A stretch of 64,000 nt of DNA from Thiemannella venezuelensis. Lineage in GTDB: Bacteria > Actinomycetota > Actinomycetes > Streptosporangiales > Streptosporangiaceae. How positions within the stretch are numbered: the stretch's first letter is position 1; every line of letters starts with the position of its first letter. Shown piece by piece: positions 50,280 through 58,791 of the stretch. The notes under the pieces were generated by a model. It saw nothing but the letters and a program-made list of their open reading frames with translations, was not told the DNA's origin and did no database searches. The translations under genes and the position numbers were made by a program. Location: assembly GCF_014203605.1 (NCBI RefSeq), contig NZ_JACHJJ010000003.1:372001-436000 (forward strand), in the 5' to 3' direction.

Positions 50280-51359
50280 TCAGGAGACTTCCTTCGGGAC
50301 CGAGATCTCGCCCGAGATGACCTTCTGCTTGTACTCGTCGAGCTGGGTCTTGATGTCGTCGACGTGGCCACCGGTGGTGGAGTAGTCGACACCGCCGGCC
50401 TTGAGGTCGTAGACCGTCGTGCCCGCCTTGGGCGCGCCGGTCGAGGCGCTCTTCAGGAAGTCGAAGACCGCGACGTCGACCTTCTTGATCATGGAGGTCA
50501 GGATAACGTCCCGCACGCCCTCGGCGGCCGTCTTGGCCTGGTCGGAGTCGACGCCGATGCCCCAGCCCTGGGCGGCCTTGGCCGCCTCGAACACGCCGCC
50601 ACCGGAACCGCCCGCGGCGTGGTAGACCACGTCGGCGCCCGCGTCGAACATGCCCTCGGCCGCCGTCTTGCCCTTGGCCGGGTCGTTGAAGCCCGCGAAG
50701 TCCGGCGGCTGGGTGAGGTACTTGACGTCGACCTTGATGTCGGACTTGACGGCCTTGGCGCCCGCGACGAAGCCCGCCTCGAACTTCTTGATCAGCGGGA
50801 CCTCGACGCCGCCGACGAAGCCCACGTGGTTCTTCTTCGACTTCAGCGCCGCGGCGGCGCCGACCAGGAAGGAGCCCTCGTGCTCGGCGAAGACCAGGTT
50901 GGAGATGTTGGGCCCGGCCGCGGCCTCGTCGTCGACGATGGCGAACTTGACCTCGGGGAACTCGGTGGCGACCTTCTTCATCGGGCCGGAGTAGGCGAAG
51001 CCCACGGCGATGATCGGATTGAAGCCGCCCTGGGCGAGCAGGCGGAGCCGCTCCTCCTTGGCCGCCTCGGTCTCGCCGCTGCCGGCCTCCAGCTCCTTGG
51101 TCTCGGCCAGGCCGAGCTCGGTCTTGGCCTTGTCCAGGCCCGCGGCGGCGGCGTCGTTGAACGACTGGTCGCCGCGGCCGCCGATGTCGTAGGCGAGGCC
51201 GACCTTCGTGGTGCCGCCGGCCGGGGCCGCGCTGGTCGCACCGCCGGTCGGGCTGGCGGACGTGGCCGGCTCCTCGCCCCCACCACACGCGGCGGCGCCC
51301 ATGAGCATGCTGCCCGCCAGTGCGGTCGCGGCCAGCCTGCCGAATCGGTTCTGAAGCAA
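50280..51359 (-). CDS. BMP-family nucleoside-binding lipoprotein
   Basis: The 359-residue basic-membrane-protein-family binding protein begins at a TTG at 51359 behind GGGAG. The signal peptide ends in a lipobox AAAC (residue about 24) followed by a Thr/Ser/Ala/Pro linker. The mature fold shows VGLAYDIGGRGDQSFNDAA, VVYHAAGGSGGGVF and the ending GHVDDIKTQLDEYKQKV. Such proteins bind purine or pyrimidine nucleosides. The operon context with cytidine deaminase and thymidine phosphorylase supports nucleoside import. The upstream in-frame region is not coding in character. Confidence 0.92.
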   Translation of the reverse strand: MLQNRFGRLAATALAGSMLMGAAACGGGEEPATSASPTGGATSAAPAGGTTKVGLAYDIGGRGDQSFNDAAAAGLDKAKTELGLAETKELEAGSGETEAAKEERLRLLAQGGFNPIIAVGFAYSGPMKKVATEFPEVKFAIVDDEAAAGPNISNLVFAEHEGSFLVGAAAALKSKKNHVGFVGGVEVPLIKKFEAGFVAGAKAVKSDIKVDVKYLTQPPDFAGFNDPAKGKTAAEGMFDAGADVVYHAAGGSGGGVFEAAKAAQGWGIGVDSDQAKTAAEGVRDVILTSMIKKVDVAVFDFLKSASTGAPKAGTTVYDLKAGGVDYSTTGGHVDDIKTQLDEYKQKVISGEISVPKEVS

Positions 51360-51692
51360 GATGGACTCCCTTCGCGTTCTCAGTGCACGCGCGAAGAGAC
51401 GCACGGCAACCCTGCACGGAAGATAGTTGTTCGATGAGCACGGACCAAACCGGCACACAGCTCCGCAATAGGTCCGTTACTCAGCTCACGCCACCCTGTG
51501 ACACGCGAAGCGGCCGACGCTACCAGCCGGTAGGATCGACCGCCGCCGCCAGAGATCACCAGGGAGTCCGCCGGCCCGCTCCCGGACCGCCCGCACCCTT
51601 GCCCCGACGGAAGGCGACTATCTCGTTACGCGATGCACTTTTTACTGGTTAACGTGACCGGGAGGGCGTAAGGGGAAATCCACCCTGCGGTG
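51360..51692. other. Gene-free stretch upstream of the nucleoside importer operon
   Basis: No convincing gene is present in these 333 bp. The region is upstream of the BMP operon and holds its promoter. Near 51620-51662 an AT-rich segment carries CGTTACGCGATG and GGTTAACGTGACC. The half-site TCACGTTA recurs (as ATCACGTTACGTAAT) over the ATPase start near 50207-50221. These could be sites for a common regulator, but the evidence is thin. Confidence 0.4.
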
Positions 51693-52949
51693 TTAGTTGT
51701 CCAAATTCAGCAGGACGGGCGGCTCGCCGGCGGCGGGCCGCTGCCCCTCCCAGAGGGCGGTCAGCGCGGTCGCCACCATGAAGCGCACGCCGGCGCCGAT
51801 GCAGTTCTCGTCGACGTCGAAGGTGCCCTGGTGGATGTCGCCGGCGTGCGCCTCGCCCGGCGTGCGGGTGCCGAGCCGGGCGAAGGCGCCGGGGACGGAC
51901 TCGAGGTACCAGCCGAAGTCCTCGCCGCCCAGGCTCTGCTGGGTCGGCACGGAGGCGCCCTCGCCGAGCGCGCCTTCCGCCGCCTCGATCAGCATCTGCA
52001 CGCTGATCTCCTCGTTGACCACCGGCGGCACGCCGCGCACGTAGTCCATGTGCGCCTCGACGCCGTAGGCTCCGGCGACCGACTCCAGCAGCGCCTTGAT
52101 CATGTCGGGAGCGGCGTGCCAGGCCTCCTCGTCCAGGCAGCGCACGGTGCCCTCCGCGACGCCGTCGTCCGGGATGGCGTTGGCCGCGGAACCCGCCTCG
52201 ACCCGGCCCCAGACCAGGCTGAGCGAGGAGCGGGGGTCGACCCGGCGGGAGAGGGCGGCGGGCAGCTCGGTAAGGATCTTGGCCAGCGCGAAGACCAGGT
52301 CGGCGGTGAGGTGCGGCCGGGCGGTGTGCCCGCCGGGGCCGCTGACCCGGACGGTGACCCGGTCGCAGGCGGAGGTGATCGGGCCGGTCTTGAGGCCGAC
52401 CTTGCCGACGTCCACCCGGGGGTCGCAGTGCAGGCCGAAGATGCGGTCCACCCCGCTGAGGCCGCCCGCGGCCATCACCTCCAGCGCCCCGCCGGGGAGC
52501 TCCTCCGCGGGCTGGAAGAGCAGCCGGACCCGGCCGGGCAGCAGTCCGGCCTCCGCCTGGCGGGCGAGGAAGAGCCCGGCGCCGAGCAGGATCGTGGTGT
52601 GCACGTCGTGACCGCAGGCGTGGCAGACGCCGGGGACCGTCGAGCTGTAGGGCACGTCCTTCTCGTCGGGCACGGGCAGCGCGTCGATGTCGGCCCGCAG
52701 CGCCACGGTCGGCCCGTCGCCGCTGCCCACCTCGCAGATGAGGCCGGTGCCGCGCGGAAGCACCGAGGGGACGAGACCGGCCGCGCCCAGGCGCGCGGCG
52801 ACGCGCTGGGTCGTGCGGTACTCGGCGAACGCGAGCTCGGGATTCATGTGCAGGTCGCGGCGGAAGCCGATCAGCTCGCCCTCGACGCCGGCGAGGAACG
52901 CGTCGAGTTCCCCTCGCAGATTACGCCCCCGCATCGGCCACCGTCCCAT
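51693..52949 (-). CDS. M20-family amidohydrolase/aminoacylase
   Basis: The 418-residue zinc-dependent hydrolase belongs to the M20D amidohydrolase group (hippuricase/IAA-amino-acid hydrolase like). Metal ligands lie in HACGHDVHT and the catalytic Glu pair in LFQPAEE. The dimerisation domain shows GGHTARPHL, and LGGEDFGWY is the C-terminal metal-ligand motif. It should cleave an N-acyl-amino-acid or related amide. The ATG at 52949 (MGRWPMRGRN) is preferred; an ATG at 52934 is also possible. The long open frame further upstream is Arg/Pro-rich and not part of the gene. No operon partner. Confidence 0.9.
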   Translation of the reverse strand: MGRWPMRGRNLRGELDAFLAGVEGELIGFRRDLHMNPELAFAEYRTTQRVAARLGAAGLVPSVLPRGTGLICEVGSGDGPTVALRADIDALPVPDEKDVPYSSTVPGVCHACGHDVHTTILLGAGLFLARQAEAGLLPGRVRLLFQPAEELPGGALEVMAAGGLSGVDRIFGLHCDPRVDVGKVGLKTGPITSACDRVTVRVSGPGGHTARPHLTADLVFALAKILTELPAALSRRVDPRSSLSLVWGRVEAGSAANAIPDDGVAEGTVRCLDEEAWHAAPDMIKALLESVAGAYGVEAHMDYVRGVPPVVNEEISVQMLIEAAEGALGEGASVPTQQSLGGEDFGWYLESVPGAFARLGTRTPGEAHAGDIHQGTFDVDENCIGAGVRFMVATALTALWEGQRPAAGEPPVLLNLDN

Positions 52950-53457
52950 CCGCGCCAGTTCGTTGGAGTCCTCGACGCATATGCCACTGCCCAGAATCGC
53001 CCGATCCATGAGGCAGCCCGAAAAGCGATCACCGCACGGAGGGGCCGGAGTGGGTGTCACGGGCCACGGCAGTGCGGACGACAACGCGCCGGCGTGGAGG
53101 CGGCAGGCCGGTGTGCGGCCGCCGGCGCGCCGACGTATGACATCGACTTTATCCCTCTTCCGGAGTGGCTCGCCGACATCTCCGCCAAATGTTTCGTCGC
53201 CCCACGCCCTTCTTCTGCACCTCCTGACCCGGAAGGACCAGGACGCATGATCCGAATTGCTCAGGGGCGGTAGCCGTACCGGAGGGTCCTGATCACGCAC
53301 TGACCGTTTCCGCGGCGGTTGAAACCTCGCTGAACTGGCAACTTACGTGACCTCAGGTGCCACTCATCGAACCCGTGGGATGGATGTCAGAGCGAAGAAT
53401 GCGTGGTTCACTCCGCATATGATCACTAATATCCCATTTGGGGAGAAGCACTCTAGG
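52950..53457. other. Gene-free stretch between the amidohydrolase and the PGM1-like ligase, with one small candidate reading frame
   Basis: These 508 bp separate two divergent genes. A plus-strand frame from a GTG at 53094 to 53273 (59 codons) contains the unusual segment YDIDFIPLPEWLADISAKC with mixed codon use and no ribosome-binding site; a second frame (ATG 53138 to 53250, 37 codons) overlaps it. The last 110 bp (53347-53457) are AT-rich with CATATGATCA resembling a -10 box and look like the ligase promoter. No RNA gene was recognised. Confidence 0.4.
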
Positions 53458-54831
53458 TTGAGCATCTTCGAACCGAACGAGGGAACCCTGGTGGTCATCC
53501 CCTCGTTGTCGCTTCCCCAGGACGAACTGCGCAGGATAACCGGGGCACGCTGCTACGAGGAGCGGCTGCTCTTCCTCATCCTCACCCTGAGGCGGCCGGG
53601 CGTGAGAGTCGTCTACCTCACCTCCGCGCCGGTGGATCCGGCGATCGTGGACTACTACCTGGGCTTCCTGGACGACCCCCGGGAGGCGCGCGGGCGCCTG
53701 AGAATGATCAGTTTGGGTGATCCCCGCCCCCGCCCCCTCACCGAGAAGATCCTCCGCACCCCCGGCGTGCCCGCCCGGATCAGGGAGGCGCTGGACGGGG
53801 AGGAGGACGCCTGGCTGGTGCCCTTCGTCGTCAGCGAGGCCGAGGAGCGCCTCTCCGCCCTGCTCGGGCTGCCGGTCTACGGCCCCGCCACCGCGCTGGC
53901 CCACCTGGGCTCCAAGAGCGGCGGCCGGCTCGTCGGGGAGGAGGCCAAGGTGCCGCTGGCCCGGGGCTTCGCCGACCTGCGCTCGCTGACCGAGGTGGAG
54001 CACGCGGCCCGCGCACTGGGCGACGGCAGGCTGATGGTCAAGCTCAACAACAGCTACTCCGGCCTGGGCAACGCCGTCGTGGTCAAGGACGACCGCCCGC
54101 TCACCGCCTGCCACACGAGCTTCTCCGCCGCCGACGAGGACTGGACGACCTTCGCCGAGAAGATCGCCGAGCGGGGCGCGGTGATCGAGGAGTTCATCGA
54201 GGAGCGGCCGCTGTACTCCCCCAGCGCCCTGGCCAGGATCACCCCCGGCGGCGCCTACGACGTGGTGGCCACGCACGAGCAGATCCTCGGCGGCCCCAAC
54301 GGGGACGTGTACCAGGGATGCACCTTCCCCGCGCGGCCCGAGTACCGCGCGGAGGTGGGCGAGTGCGCTGGGCGGATCGCCGGGGTCCTCGCCGGCCGGG
54401 GCGTGGTGGGCCTGTTCGGGATGGACTTCTTCGCCATCAAGACCGACGGCGGCTACCGGGCGCTGCTGTGCGAGATCAACCTGCGCATCGGCGGCACCAC
54501 CCACCCGTTCGGCGCCGCGCTGCTGACCACCGGCGCCGTCTACGACCCCGGCACGGGCACGCTCAGGTGCGGGGAGCAGTCCAAGTACTACGTCGCCACC
54601 GACAACTGCGCCGCCGCCTGCCTGCGGGGCCGCACTCCGGGCGAGGTCGTCGGGGCGGTCCGCGCGGCGGGCCTGGACTTCGACCGCGGGACCCGCACCG
54701 GGAACGTGCTGCATCTGCTCGGCGCGATCCCGGAGTACGGCAAGCTCGGCTTCACCAGCATCGGGGACTCCGCCGAGGAGGCCGCCGAGCTACACCGGCG
54801 GACGCTTCGCGCCCTGTGCCCGACCCCGTAG
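53458..54831 (+). CDS. PGM1-like ATP-grasp peptide ligase, stand-alone
   Basis: The protein (457 residues from the TTG at 53458) belongs to the family of PGM1, the ATP-grasp ligase that joins a peptide to a nonproteinogenic acid in pheganomycin synthesis. It begins LSIFEPNEGTLVVIPSLSLP, then YEERLLFLILTLRRPGVRVV and PAIVDYYLGFL. ATP-grasp features are LMVKLNNSYSGLGNAVV (nucleotide loop), VIEEFIEERPLYSPS and the metal-binding LLCEINLRIGGTTHPFG. The TTG follows GGGGAGAAG; an in-frame GTG at 53347 is preceded by AT-rich, non-coding-like sequence. It overlaps the convergent gene at 54790 by 42 bp. No biosynthetic partners are adjacent, so product and substrate are unknown. Confidence 0.78.
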   Translation: MSIFEPNEGTLVVIPSLSLPQDELRRITGARCYEERLLFLILTLRRPGVRVVYLTSAPVDPAIVDYYLGFLDDPREARGRLRMISLGDPRPRPLTEKILRTPGVPARIREALDGEEDAWLVPFVVSEAEERLSALLGLPVYGPATALAHLGSKSGGRLVGEEAKVPLARGFADLRSLTEVEHAARALGDGRLMVKLNNSYSGLGNAVVVKDDRPLTACHTSFSAADEDWTTFAEKIAERGAVIEEFIEERPLYSPSALARITPGGAYDVVATHEQILGGPNGDVYQGCTFPARPEYRAEVGECAGRIAGVLAGRGVVGLFGMDFFAIKTDGGYRALLCEINLRIGGTTHPFGAALLTTGAVYDPGTGTLRCGEQSKYYVATDNCAAACLRGRTPGEVVGAVRAAGLDFDRGTRTGNVLHLLGAIPEYGKLGFTSIGDSAEEAAELHRRTLRALCPTP

Positions 54832-55035
54832 ACCGCCCGAACCGCGCAGGCCGCGCAGGCCGATCACCGCGAGCACGATCGCGAGGGCGATGTTGACGGC
54901 GACCAGGATGCCGTGGACGACGTAGAAGGACGTGGCGTGGCCGTCGGCGAGGTTGAAGCCAAGGTTAACCCACTCGAAGATCATGAAGGCGGCAAGGGCC
55001 AGCAGAAATCCGGCGATCTTTCGTGATATTTGCAT
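54790..55035 (-). CDS. SCO4848-type small membrane protein
   Basis: This 81-residue protein has two membrane helices (IAGFLLALAAFMIFEWVNLG and VVHGILVAVNIALAIVLAVIGL) and a short basic tail. The pattern FMIFEWVNLGFNL and the position beside a D-Ala-D-Ala carboxypeptidase gene match the SCO4848 family of actinomycetes. The ATG at 55035 is chosen because the reading frame further upstream is not coding in character. Function unknown; linkage suggests a cell-envelope role. Confidence 0.8.
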   Translation of the reverse strand: MQISRKIAGFLLALAAFMIFEWVNLGFNLADGHATSFYVVHGILVAVNIALAIVLAVIGLRGLRGSGGLRGRAQGAKRPPV

Positions 55036-55122
55036 TATGTCGGCATCCTCTCGCGTGCTCCGCCCCAGGCCAGGGGAGGTGCAAATCCATGCGAATCGGT
55101 ACGAAGCTAGCCTGAGGCCACT

Positions 55123-56301
55123 ATGGGGACGAAACACATCGCGCCCGTCGGGGCCCTGCTCGTGGCGACCACCTTCCTCTGCGCTCCCGCCTACGCGGAG
55201 CCTCCCACGCCCACCGGGTCTCCCGTACGGCCCCAGCCCGCCGCCACGACCCCGGTCGCCGCGGCCGAGCCCGGCGGGGCCGAGCCCGTCGGAGGCTTAC
55301 GGCTCGGCGGCCGGGGCCTCGTCCTCCCCGCCGGAGTCAAGGCGCCACCCAGGACGGCGGCCAAGTCCTACGTGATCGCGGATGCGGGCACCGGCGAGGT
55401 GCTCGCCGCCAAGAACCCGCACGGACGCTATCTCCCGGCGAGCACGCTCAAGGCGCTGACCGCCCTGACGCTCATCCCGAAGCTCGACAAGACCGCGAAG
55501 GTCAAGCCGAGCCGGAACGCCGTCAACCAGGAGGGCAGCGCGGTCGGGCTGGTGCCCAAGCCGCTCTACACCGTGGAGGACCTGTTCAAGGCGCTGCTGC
55601 TGGTCTCGGGCAACGACTCGGCGATGGCGCTGGCCGAGGCCAACGGCGGCCTGCACAAGACGCTCGCGGACATGAACGCCGAGGCCAGGCGGCTCCAGGC
55701 GCTCGACACCGTGGCCAAGACGCCGAGCGGCCTGGACAAGCCCGGCCAGAGCAGTTCGGCCTACGATCTGGCGCTGATCGCGCGCGCCGGTCTCGCCAAC
55801 CCTGATTTCCGGCGATATATCAGCTTGAAGACCGACAAGTTCCCGGCCCCCAAGGGCCACTACGAGATCGGCAACCACAACAAGCTGCTCTGGCGCTACA
55901 AGGGCATGATCGGCGTCAAGAACGGCTGGACCTCCAAGGCCCTGGGCAGCTTCGTCGGCGCGGCCCGGCGGGGCGACCACACGGTCATCGTGGCGATCAT
56001 GCGGCACGACGGCTACTTCTGGGGGGACGTCGCCGACCTGCTCGACTGGGGCTTCGCCGCCCGGGGCAAGGTCGCCCCGGTCGGCCGCCTGGTGGACCCG
56101 GTCCCCGAGGCGGCCCCGCTGCCGACCGGCGACGCCGCGGCCCAGAGCCCGGCCCCCGCCGTCGCCGCGGACGCCGACGCGGCGCGGGCCGCGCAGACCC
56201 GGGAGGAATCCGTCTCCCTGGCCCCCTACCTGTTCGGCGCGCTCGCCCTGGCCGCCTTCGCCTGGCTGGGCCACGCCCTCCGCCGCCGCCGCTTCCGATA
56301 G
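55123..56301 (+). CDS. D-alanyl-D-alanine carboxypeptidase (S11, PBP5-like)
   Basis: This 392-residue membrane-anchored enzyme trims the terminal D-alanine of peptidoglycan stem peptides. A signal peptide ends near AYA (residue 25). The active-site motifs are Ser107-x-x-Lys110 in ASTLK, SGN at 162-164, and KNG at 266-268 in place of the more usual KTG. A Pro/Ala-rich linker leads to a C-terminal membrane helix (LFGALALAAFAWLGHAL) with an Arg-rich end. The ATG at 55123 has only a weak ribosome-binding site. Confidence 0.93.
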   Translation: MGTKHIAPVGALLVATTFLCAPAYAEPPTPTGSPVRPQPAATTPVAAAEPGGAEPVGGLRLGGRGLVLPAGVKAPPRTAAKSYVIADAGTGEVLAAKNPHGRYLPASTLKALTALTLIPKLDKTAKVKPSRNAVNQEGSAVGLVPKPLYTVEDLFKALLLVSGNDSAMALAEANGGLHKTLADMNAEARRLQALDTVAKTPSGLDKPGQSSSAYDLALIARAGLANPDFRRYISLKTDKFPAPKGHYEIGNHNKLLWRYKGMIGVKNGWTSKALGSFVGAARRGDHTVIVAIMRHDGYFWGDVADLLDWGFAARGKVAPVGRLVDPVPEAAPLPTGDAAAQSPAPAVAADADAARAAQTREESVSLAPYLFGALALAAFAWLGHALRRRRFR

Positions 56302-56306
56302 AGAGC

Positions 56307-56339
56307 TCCCGGCCGGTGCGCCGCCCGCCCCGGCCGGGA
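56307..56339 (+). terminator. Hairpin after the carboxypeptidase gene
   Basis: TCCCGGCCGG (56307-56316) pairs perfectly with CCGGCCGGGA (56330-56339) around 13 bases, six bases after the stop codon. The remaining 150 bp to the next gene end hold nothing recognisable. Confidence 0.8.
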
Positions 56340-56491
56340 CGGCGGACCGCCGCGGACGGTCGTCTCCGGAGGATGCCGCACACGATGCGACGTCTGCCAG
56401 GTTCTACGCGCAGCGCATCCGGCAGACCGGGCGTATCGCGCTGGTGGAGGGGCCGGCCCGGGCACCCCGGTGCCGTGACCGGCGCCCCCGA

Positions 56492-57457
56492 TCAGGCGCC
56501 CTCCGGCGCACCGGGCGGCGACTCGCCGAGGGCGTTCCCGGCGCCGGGGACGGGGGTGGGCTCGGGGGGCGGGCCGAAGGAGGCGGTGGCGGTCCAGGCG
56601 GCGGCGTACATGATCACCCGGGCGGAGAGGTTGATCCAGACCAGCAGGCCGACCATCACCGCGAACGCCCCGTAGATGGGGTTGCCCAGGGTGAACGAGA
56701 GGAGGAACGCGGCGAGCTGCTTGAGCAGCGTGAAGACGACCGCGCCCAGCAGCGCGCCGCGGACCACCACGCGGAAGGGCTGCGTGGAGCGGCCCAGCCA
56801 GCCCAGCAGGATCACGAAGACCACGGTGTCGGCGGCCACGCTGACCGCCATGCCGGCGAGCCAGATCGTGCCGGCGCCGAGGAACGACGTCGACAGACCC
56901 AGCCATCCGGCCACGGTCGTGCTGGCCTGGGTGGCGAAGCCGCCGACCACGACCGAGACGATCATCGTGACGCCGACCAGGATCAGCGCGGACAGGTCGC
57001 GGAGCTTGCCGAGGACGAGGTTGAGCGGCGGCTCGGTGGTCATGGACATCTGCCGCAGGGCGCCGCGCAGGGCGTCGATCGCGCCGAGGCCGGAGTAGAG
57101 CAGGCCGACCAGGCCGATGACCCCGGCGGCGGTCCTGGCCTTGGCGATCTCGTCGATCGGGAGCTTGGCCGCGAGACCGGGAAGGTAGTCGTTGATGGCC
57201 TCGCGCAGGGTGTCGTCGGCGTTCGCCTGCGAGGAGAGGAAGAAACCGAAGACCGCGAAGGCCAGCACGATGATCGGGAAGAAGGACAGGAACGCGAAGT
57301 AGCTCACCGCCCCGGCCAGCCGGTCGCCGAACTGGAGCTGGTAGCGCTGGACGGTCCTGAGCAGGTGGTCGAACCAGTGCCACCTGACCCGGTCGGTCTC
57401 GATCCGGCCCCGGCCCCAGTCGCGGAACGCCCGGATCCGCTCTCCCAGCCCCGCCAT
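56492..57457 (-). CDS. YihY/BrkB-family membrane protein
   Basis: This 321-residue protein has about six membrane helices. Family landmarks are DRLAGAVSYFAFLSFFPIIVLAF, GVIGLVGLLYSGLGAIDALR and GNPIYGAFAVMVGLLVWINLSARVIMYAAAW. The N-terminal 45 residues are basic and the C-terminal 25 Pro/Gly-rich, both probably cytoplasmic. The family is misnamed ribonuclease BN; its real role (transport or envelope function) is unsettled. The ATG at 57457 follows GGGGAGGAG. Confidence 0.9.
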   Translation of the reverse strand: MAGLGERIRAFRDWGRGRIETDRVRWHWFDHLLRTVQRYQLQFGDRLAGAVSYFAFLSFFPIIVLAFAVFGFFLSSQANADDTLREAINDYLPGLAAKLPIDEIAKARTAAGVIGLVGLLYSGLGAIDALRGALRQMSMTTEPPLNLVLGKLRDLSALILVGVTMIVSVVVGGFATQASTTVAGWLGLSTSFLGAGTIWLAGMAVSVAADTVVFVILLGWLGRSTQPFRVVVRGALLGAVVFTLLKQLAAFLLSFTLGNPIYGAFAVMVGLLVWINLSARVIMYAAAWTATASFGPPPEPTPVPGAGNALGESPPGAPEGA

Positions 57458-57700
57458 CCGCGTCTCCTCCCCGGCCGCCGCCCACGAATGCGGAGTTCTC
57501 ACGCGCCGTCCGGAGAGACCGGGACGGAGAGAGGTCGCCGATCACCACCGCACGTGACGGTTCCGGTACCCGGGGCCATCACCGGCAAACGGGCGTCATC
57601 CGGCCGCCGGGAGCGGATCGGGCCGTCCCGGAGGAGAGCCCCGCCTCCGGCGGCGGCCCGGGTCCCACCGGGGAGGGGACACCCGGCGGGAGGATCCCCC

Positions 57701-57725
57701 GGCCGGCCGCGGATGGCGGCCGGCC
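57701..57725 (-). terminator. Hairpin after trpS, in a 317-bp gene-free gap
   Basis: GGCCGGCCGC (57701-57710) pairs perfectly with GCGGCCGGCC (57716-57725) around a five-base loop. A second CCGGCCG/CGGCCGG arrangement follows to 57760. The gap 57458-57774 otherwise holds only the upstream region of the YihY gene and nothing else recognised. Confidence 0.75.
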
Positions 57726-57774
57726 GTACGGGGAAGGCCCCGGCCGCGTACGGCGGCCGGGTCCGCAGGAGGCC

Positions 57775-58779
57775 TCAGGCGACGGGCAGGAAGCCGGCCC
57801 GGTCGCGGACCTTCTCCATGGTCTCGGCGGCCACGGCGCGCGCCTTGACGGCCCCGGCGGCGAGCATCCTGTCCAGGGCCGCCTCGTCGGCGAGGAGCTT
57901 CTCCGTGCGCTCCCGGATCGGCGCGAACGTCTCCTCGACGGCCTCGGCCACGTCCTTCTTGAAGGTGCCGTAGCCCTGGCCCGCGTAGCGCGCCTCCAGC
58001 TCGGGGATCGGCGTGCCGGTCAGCGCGGACTGGATGCGCAGCAGGTTGGCGATGCCGGGCTTGTTCTCCTCGTCGAAGACGATCTCGGAGCCGGTGTCGG
58101 TGACCGCGCGCATGATCTTCTTGCGCAGCGGGCCGGGCTGCTCCAGCAGGTCCAGGATGCCCGCGGGCGAGGAGGACGACTTCGACATCTTGGCCAGCGG
58201 GTCCTGCAGGTCGGTGATCTTCTCGACGCCCTTGACGATGTACGGCTCGGGCAGCGTGAAGGTCTCGCCGAAGCGGTGGTTGAAGCGCTGCGCCAGGTCG
58301 CGGGTGAGCTCCAGGTGCTGCTTCTGGTCGGCCCCGACCGGCACCTTGTTCGCCTGGTAGAGCAGGATGTCGGCGGCCTGCAGGATCGGGTAGGTGAACA
58401 GCCCGACGCCGGTGGAGCCCTCGCCGTAGCGCGCGGACTTGTCCTTGAACTGGGTCATCCGGCCGGCCTCGCCCATGCCGGTCAGGCAGATCAGGACCCA
58501 GGCCAGCTCGGTGTGCTCGCGCACGTGGCTCTGGACGAAGACCGTGGAGCGGTCGGGGTCCAGGCCGGCGGCGAAGAGCTGGGCCGCGGCGACCCTGGAG
58601 CGCCGGCGCAGGACCTCGGCCTGGTACTCCACCGTGATGGCGTGCAGGTCGACGACGCAGTAGAAGGCGTCGTAGCCCTCCTGCATCGCGACGTACTGCC
58701 GCACTGCGCCCAGATAGTTGCCCAGGTGGAAGGAGTCGGCGGTGGGCTGGATGCCGGACAGGACACGAGGACTCGCCAT
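57775..58779 (-). CDS. trpS: Tryptophanyl-tRNA synthetase
   Basis: The 334-residue class I synthetase charges tRNA-Trp. The N-terminus [20 protein letters not shown] carries the HIGH-equivalent HLGN (residues 18-21), and [12 protein letters not shown] is the KMSKS loop. The length is standard for bacterial TrpS. The ATG at 58779 is 12 bp downstream of the CBS-domain gene, so the two may be co-transcribed. Confidence 0.96.
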   Translation of the reverse strand: MASPRVLSGIQPTADSFHLGNYLGAVRQYVAMQEGYDAFYCVVDLHAITVEYQAEVLRRRSRVAAAQLFAAGLDPDRSTVFVQSHVREHTELAWVLICLTGMGEAGRMTQFKDKSARYGEGSTGVGLFTYPILQAADILLYQANKVPVGADQKQHLELTRDLAQRFNHRFGETFTLPEPYIVKGVEKITDLQDPLAKMSKSSSSPAGILDLLEQPGPLRKKIMRAVTDTGSEIVFDEENKPGIANLLRIQSALTGTPIPELEARYAGQGYGTFKKDVAEAVEETFAPIRERTEKLLADEAALDRMLAAGAVKARAVAAETMEKVRDRAGFLPVA

Positions 58780-58791
58780 GGCGTAATTCTG

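Noticed and set aside
52950-53300. N-terminal extension of the M20 amidohydrolase to 53300
   Set aside because: The extra 117 codons are Arg/Pro/Cys-rich with no homology expected, and family members begin close to the chosen start.
53250-53460. tRNA or small RNA gene before the ligase
   Set aside because: No T-loop GTTCGA-type consensus or cloverleaf pairing was found; the AT-rich part fits a promoter.
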